From the NCBI RefSeq assembly GCF_003086295.3, contig NC_092053.1:116394445-116458444 (forward strand): 64,000 nt of DNA. Direction: 5' to 3'. Each line of letters begins with the position of its first letter. The stretch's first letter is position 1. The notes under the pieces are model-generated. The model saw nothing but the letters and a program-made list of their open reading frames with translations. It made no database searches and was not told where the DNA came from. Both the position numbers and the translations under genes were made by a program. Positions 58,566-64,000 of the stretch are shown in pieces. The stretch is from Arachis hypogaea (taxonomy: Eukaryota; Streptophyta; Magnoliopsida; Fabales; Fabaceae).

Positions 58566-61385
58566 ATGACACAGAAATCTAATCTTTTCAAAGGGCAAAA
58601 GAAGAATAAATCAGTCCCTCCCAATCGCCATGGAAAAGCGCCGTCTGTTCGCAAAGGTACTTTCTTCTATCTCTCTATTATTCACGCACACAGTGATTCA
58701 ATGGAAGGCCTATCTTAATTAATAGGTTACCGTTTCGTTCGGTATTATAGGGAAGAGATTCGTTAAGCCATCAAAGTTAACAAAGGAGATGGATGCCGAT
58801 CGTGTAAGTTCCTTTCTCTTTTTTTTTTTCTTTAAATTATTTTTTGAATGTTAATTATGTATTTGCATTGATTTATTTCTTTTTTAATCGTTGTTCAGTT
58901 TAAAAAGAAAAAGAAAAAGAAAAAATAGTTTAGCTGGAACTCCAGATGTTGCTAACGATTGCCCTACTCGACGAGGTTTCTAGGAGAGTAATAAAAAAAA
59001 TCGATTTATTTAATGCTTTGAAACTTGAAGTTTTTTTCTTTTAGTTTTTCCGCACAACTTCCAGTTTTATTCCTAATTCAAGAGTGTAGAACCCTAATTT
59101 TTTGGATAAAAACATATATTCTAATTTCGATTAACTAAGCTAGTAAACATATTAACAGTCATAAATGATAATTTAGAAATGGCAGAAGGTCACTGCTAGC
59201 AATCCCATTAACTCTGTTGGAATATTGGATTCTTTATGGTTGCTAAGGGAAGGTTGGTTTTGGGAGGAAGGAAGAGTGCTAGATCTTTGTAGCAATGTAT
59301 CTGTATGCAGCTGTTTGAGTATCTGGTTATGATGTAGTAATCATATCTTCACAGGTTTTCAGACAAGCAAAGATTTTTGGGATGGGGTTTAGGCATTTGG
59401 CCTCCGGGATTTCCATATTTTTCTTCAAATTCTTTCCCCTGGCCTTTTCACGCATTGTTCTTGCATAATGCTGTTGTTTGTCAATTTTCTCAGCATGTCG
59501 TTCTTGCAGCTTCCTCTTTTATGAACCTTGAATGATAGAGATGTTAATGAAGTAGAGTCCCTCTTTTGCCATTTAAACTTACTTCTCCAAGGACCTTAAC
59601 AGTAGAACTTGGATTCACTCTCGACTTTTTTGCTTGCAACTATTTTCGATTCTTGACTTCTCCTCCCAACGTAGAAAGAGTTATCTTTGATACGTTCATT
59701 TAGAAATTTAAATGTCCCTCTAAGGTCAAAAGCTTTGGCGTACTTTGTCCCCAAACCTGTAATTAATGTGTGGTTGAGATTTTGAGTTGGGAGTTCATGT
59801 GTTTTTCTTGGCGTTGCATTACAGTGAGATTTTTTGGGGTTAGGCTTTCTGTTATCTAGGTTTTACTTATGGTCACAGTTTAAATTTTACTCACTAAGTT
59901 CAGATGTTTTGACTCACGTAATGAAGCAAACATTTTGTTGCAGTTTAGTTTTGTAGTGCATTTGGTTTTGAAATGAAATTCCAGGGTTTTTAATTATTTG
60001 TTTCAAGTAATAATGATCTTATTTGGGATATGATTACTTTTTTGCGAATTGGGATCCCTTTTAGACAAAGTGCCATCTTACATATGTTGAGAGGGAAAAG
60101 CTATGATTCACTCACTTTTAACTCTAGCTTGTTCTTATTCATGTACAGAGGATCTGTTTCTCTTCAGGAATTTCTGTTATAGACCCTATGTAGGTTTAAG
60201 GGAAAGAAATAGAAAGTAGCTTTTTTTCAGAAAAGGGGGGGGGGGGGTCTTGTGACTAACTTTTCCAGCTTGGCAGAGTAGTGGTGGATGGCCATTTTAT
60301 CAGAGGAGAGAGAAACGAGATTGTCTATAGAGGAGGCGAGTTAGAGGGATTCATTTTGCCAATTAGGCTTGTTAGGGTAGTGGTGTATGGCCATTTTATT
60401 CTGCGTATTTCTTACTGCCTTCCCTAATACATTTTCAGAGGCAAGAATAATATCTCAATGATATCATTCAGCTCCACTGCTTCTATTCCATCTTCTATTC
60501 TATACTCTATTATCTGTTTTATCTTTTAGTTGAGCTACAATGATAATAGGATCTTACAGTTTCGTATCTCAGTGCACATTTGCATTAGGGATTTTTGTTG
60601 TTCTCCTCAGTACCCATTTCTGTACTTTGAAGCTTAAACAAATTAGGCCACTCAACAAATTCAGCTCCACTGCTTCTATTCCATCTTCTATTCTATACAC
60701 TATTATCTGTTTTATCTTTTAGTTGAGCTACAATGATAACAGGATCTTACAGTTTCATATCTCAGTGCACATTTGCATTAGGAATTTTTGTTGTCCTCCT
60801 CAGTACCCATTTCTGTATTTTGAATCTTAAACAAATTAGGCCACTCAACAACTTAAATTGCAAAGTGAGATTGGACATGGCATCTGGTGCATCCACTATA
60901 TTATAGAATGTTAACCTTTATTGGAACATAAGTGTTGCTCAGTGTCTAGTGGCTTTTATGCAAATTTTTCCAGAAAAATTATATCGAAAGTTCGTGTAGA
61001 TTTGCAGATATGTAATAGATTTTATAGTCCGACAAATGTAACGTCCATTTTGTATGGGGTTGTAGGATGTCTTCTTATCAGGTAGCGATTTCTGTGCTCA
61101 ACAACATTCATATTTATAGGCTCACTTCCTCTATTTTTGTATCCTTTGGGATAATATATTTGCAATGATAGAACCTTTTTTTACCCCTGGTTTTCTTATC
61201 TCATGTCAAGCAATTTGGTCAAATTGTTGATTCTTGTTTTGTTTCAACCTTGGTAAAATTAGGAGGTGAGCAAGTTCATTAATCACTGCAATGAGATTAA
61301 AGCCGCTACTTTTGCTCAGAAGGATGGTGGCCAGCTAAGCATAGTTAAACTGCCACCGGAATCTGCAAGTGGTGCGAATAAATAG
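58566..61385 (+). CDS. Small basic conserved protein (UPF0390/DUF2462-like), 88 aa, 3 exons
   Basis: Exons are 58566-58656, 58751-58803 and 61263-61385, totalling 267 bp. All introns are GT-AG and the frame is unbroken. The protein starts MTQKSNLFKGQKKNKSVPPN, continues RHGKAPSVRKGKRFVKPSK and ends with EVSKFINHCNEIKAATFAQK then GGQLSIVKLPPESASGANK. The first 45 residues are very rich in Lys and Arg. I recognise the layout as a plant relative of the DUF2462 family (the animal member is the Leydig cell tumour 10-kDa homologue). Its function is unclear; the basic composition would suit nucleolar or RNA binding, which is inference. Intron 2 is 2.46 kb and holds a 193-bp tandem duplication and a run of 13 G. 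Confidence 0.88.
60235..60247 (+). repeat. Run of 13 G in intron 2
   Basis: A homopolymer of G is unusual in this AT-rich sequence. It is prone to length error in assembly. Confidence 0.9.
60467..60852 (+). repeat. 193-bp tandem duplication in intron 2
   Basis: TTCAGCTCCACTGCTTCTAT starts at 60467 and again at 60660. The two copies differ at only a few positions over their whole length, so the duplication is recent. Confidence 0.9.
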
Positions 61386-61885
61386 TTGATACGAAGGATG
61401 GTTTTGGTATTTGATTCTACATTGCATGTAACACAGCGAGTTTGTTGTGAATTGTGATGTCAGAGCAATTTGAATGCCTTTCTATCCATGTGTTTTTATT
61501 TTGTGGAGTATGTATTGTTGATAGTAACTGACTAAGTTTTCGTAACTCAATGGAAATTGTAGTCATTCAATGCTCATTTTCTAGTAATTTACTCCATATT
61601 TTTTGGCCTCCCTATTATGATTTATTTATCAATTTTTTCCCAAGTGCTGTCAAGTACAATTTCTCACCGAATAAGATTTTCTCTTGCAAATTGTTTGATT
61701 CAAGAGAAAATAAGCAAGAAAAACACGAGTGGAAATAAAATGGGTGGTAAAAACTAAAAAGACATTTTCTCCTGTCTGATTCACTACAGAAAATGATAAG
61801 ACAAAAATTTAGTTGCGGGACCCATAAAAAAATTTTCTTGCCTCCATTAGAAAGAAAATATGAAGAAAGCAAGTTTAAAAGTTTT
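61386..61885. other. 3' flank of the small protein gene, no further gene seen
   Basis: This is likely 3' UTR followed by AT-rich DNA. Polyadenylation signals could not be assigned with certainty. Confidence 0.45.
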
Positions 61886-61889
61886 GTTT

Positions 61890-62050
61890 TCAACCGATTT
61901 GAGTTGATCGAGTAGTCAGATTACTAATTCACTTAAATAAGTGTTGGATATTCGAATCTCGCTTTGTATACAACGACAGACTTTTAAATGGAGTTTAGAT
62001 TCGCGACAAATTAATGTTGAATTGAAAGATATCGTTGACAAAAAAAAGGG
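61890..62050 (+). mobile_element. tRNA-derived SINE-like repeat
   Basis: AACCGATTTGAGTTGATCGA then GTTGGATATTCGAATCTCGC resemble tRNA box A and box B (GTTCGAATC type). Downstream come AAATGGAGTTTAGATTCGCG and a tail GACAAAAAAAAGGG. The order fits a legume SINE family that I recall with GGGTTCGAATCCC and TTAAATGGAGCTCAGTACCG. It is decayed. Confidence 0.6.
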
Positions 62051-63140
62051 TTTATGTTTTCCAAATTTACTCTCAATTTTAACTCGTTTGATATATTTAT
62101 ATTTTCTTTTTATATTGTTTTAGTTTTTTACATCTAAATAATACAGAAAAAAATTATGTTTCTTCTTATTTTTTCTTCTTTTTATTTTCTTTTATTTTTA
62201 TTTTTTTTTAATTTTCTATTACCATCCAAACAATGACCTAGGAAATAGATTATTTTAATTTTTTCTCCCTATATTCTTTTTAAGTGAGATCTAGACAAAA
62301 TATAAAAAAAAAAATCTTATATGAAGAGAGATCATATTTAAAAATGTAATTTTGTGTTTTTAACTAGTAATACACAAATTAAATCTAGTTTTTGCAAAGG
62401 TATAAAAATCATGATAAAATATTTCCTTTTAATATTAAATAGATGCAAAAGCCAATGGCTAACCTGAGTAGGACCATCAAATGGTATTTTGAAAAATTTT
62501 AACTATAAAAGTAGGACCATCAAATGGACGCGTTTATATAAGTTTTGTGGGTTATACGGATTGGTTCATTTATCTTTTGTTTGTTTAAGGGCCTCAATTT
62601 TTAAATTCGAATCGTTTATAACTAGCTTTTTTTTTTTTTTTTTGGACTTGTAACTAGCTTAACTAGTTATATAGGTTGATTTGTTTATCTTTTGTTATTT
62701 TTTTTAAAAAAAAGTTTAGACAAAGTTCAATTTTGGGCTCAGAAAAATATTTGGACCAAAAAGGCTGTTTTTTGGCTTGAAACCTTATACAAACAAAACT
62801 TTTAGTATATGAATGGAATCTTTGGGTCGATTGGTCGAATAAGGAAACAAATTAAAAAAATTAATATAAAAAAGTAAATGGATTGCATGTTTAAGTCGTT
62901 AATTTTTCATGTTAATCGGGCCAAAGCCATGTGTCCCGTTCTTTTAAAAATTAATTTTAAAGATAAAATTGTCTGTTTAAGTCAAGTAAATAGGCTAGTT
63001 AGATGAATTTGATCCATTTTGATAGTCATACATAAAAATAAACACTAAAGATGAAGAGAAGTTCAATGATAAAAATAATGTGACAGAAATATAGCTTGAA
63101 CGTATATTATGAATTGATGCCAAATATTTCAATATGTTAA
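62051..63140. other. AT-rich intergenic DNA with a short direct repeat
   Basis: GTAGGACCATCAAATGG occurs near 62468 and again near 62511. The rest has no frame, RNA gene or clear transposon. Confidence 0.45.
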
Positions 63141-63149
63141 GCTGAAAAC

Positions 63150-64000
63150 ATTGAAGTACTACAAACGGATGAGGAAATAAGGGCAGTAGTGTGGTCGTGT
63201 GAATCAACAAGGGCGCCAAGTCCAGATGGCTACAATTTGGGGTTTATAAAGAAGATGTGGGACACTATAGGAAAGGAATTCACAGAAATGGTAAAAAAAA
63301 ATTTTGTTGAAAGAAAAATGCCAAGAGAAGTTAACACGACGTGGGTGGCGTTGGCGATAAAAGATCAAGGACTTACTACCTATCAGCATGGTAGGGAGCA
63401 TTTATAAAGTGGTATCAAAAGTACTGGTTGTAAGGTTGAGATCTTTTATGGATGGATTAACCGGGGAGACGCAAACGACATTTTTCGGAGTAGACAAATT
63501 TTACATAGAACCCTAATCACGTGTGAGACAGTCGCATGACTTAAAAAGACAAGGAAGGAGGGAGTGATATTAAAACTAGATTTCAAAAGTTTCAGTGAGG
63601 TGGTGCTTCATTGATCATGTGCTTCAAAGAATGGGTTTTGAGAGGACATGGAGAGGATGGATACAAAGCATGTTAGAGACAGTATGTAAGGGGTATGATT
63701 TAGGAATAGAGAAGAATTAATCAATCAGAGGGAATTTAGAGAGAATTAAGAGGGAGAGAGATAATTTCATGAAAAGAATTTCAGAAAAGGGACTATATTC
63801 ATTACTCAATTCATGCTTTCAATTACCTTTCTACTATATCTATTTATAGTAATTCAAATACTAATAAAACTATCCTAATTGGGCTTTGGTCTATCTTGGC
63901 CTATATTTTACTCGTTACACAGTAACAATGTTCGTTTTAATTAATGGCTCTCCTACTAAGTTGTTTATGATGAAAAGAGGACTCAGACTAGGTGATCTAA
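63150..64000 (+). mobile_element. LINE reverse transcriptase fragment, continuing past the right edge
   Basis: The frame reads IEVLQTDEEIRAVVWSCEST, RAPSPDGYNLGFIKKMWDTI and VNTTWVALAIKDQ. After a frame change come PISMVGSIYKVVSKVLV-like sequence and the VIIKLDFKSF region. After the inserted LTR it resumes with VLINGSPTKLFMMKRGLRLG. These are in-order blocks of an L1-type RT of a different subfamily from the minus-strand LINE at 21.5-24.6 kb. It has no start and several breaks. Confidence 0.8.
63685..63919. mobile_element. Solo LTR, 235 bp, inserted in the LINE
   Basis: It starts TGTAAGGGG and ends CTCGTTACA, inverted ends TGTAA/TTACA. It is flanked by identical CAGTA at 63680-63684 and 63920-63924. 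LINE coding sequence continues on both sides. Absence of any internal region shows LTR-LTR recombination after insertion. Confidence 0.88.

Noticed and set aside
61615..61893. 92-codon minus-strand frame downstream of the small protein gene
   Set aside because: Low-complexity Phe/Leu/Ser content from AT-rich DNA; no motif and no splice context.

Overview
The window looks like nuclear DNA of a legume, most probably peanut (Arachis). It is very AT-rich and TE-dense. It carries Au-type SINEs, legume-type MITEs, Athila-like LTRs packed with ACGCGTACGCGT blocks, and plant mobile domain (PMD) and MuDR-type transposon genes of a kind I associate with Arachis. The genus is an inference from remembered repeat families; no search was run.

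Only two host genes are convincing. The first is an 8-exon minus-strand gene (13042-19287) for a chloroplast RETICULATA-RELATED (DUF3411) protein of 390 aa. The second is a 3-exon plus-strand gene (58566-61385) for a small basic protein of 88 aa. Both have all splice sites and an unbroken frame. Almost everything else is transposon, most of it decayed.

Layout: 1-2347 is the right end of an LTR retrotransposon. 2348-9545 is AT-rich DNA with a 1.24-kb imperfect tandem duplication, inverted copies of the same repeat, and a 9-bp-TSD MITE. 9560-12130 is a noncoding LTR-like relic. 12773-19790 is the RETICULATA-RELATED gene with SINEs and MITEs in its introns and flanks. 20440-21185 is a PMD pseudogene, 21480-24575 an L1-type LINE, and 25495-27817 a broken Ulp1-protease transposon gene. 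27838-30165 is an internally deleted MULE carrying a PMD gene facing a MuDR gene. 32190-32640 is a small MULE end or MITE with palindrome arrays. 33021-34374 is a Pack-MULE-like element carrying a TORTIFOLIA1-like gene fragment. 34440-42100 is a near-complete MULE with convergent PMD and MuDR genes. 42237-42982 is a MITE-like element. 43682-57771 is a Ty1/copia element split by a 9.6-kb Ty3/gypsy (Athila-like) element at 44986-54567. 57900-58415 is another non-autonomous DNA element. The right end has the second host gene, a SINE-like repeat, and a LINE split by a solo LTR.

The most interesting pattern is a recurring transposon architecture: a PMD gene and a MuDR transposase gene placed tail to tail between arrays of short near-palindromes. 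It appears complete but mutated at 34.4-42.1 kb and as an internal-deletion derivative at 27.8-30.2 kb. The palindrome sequence differs between the two elements, while the gene arrangement is the same.
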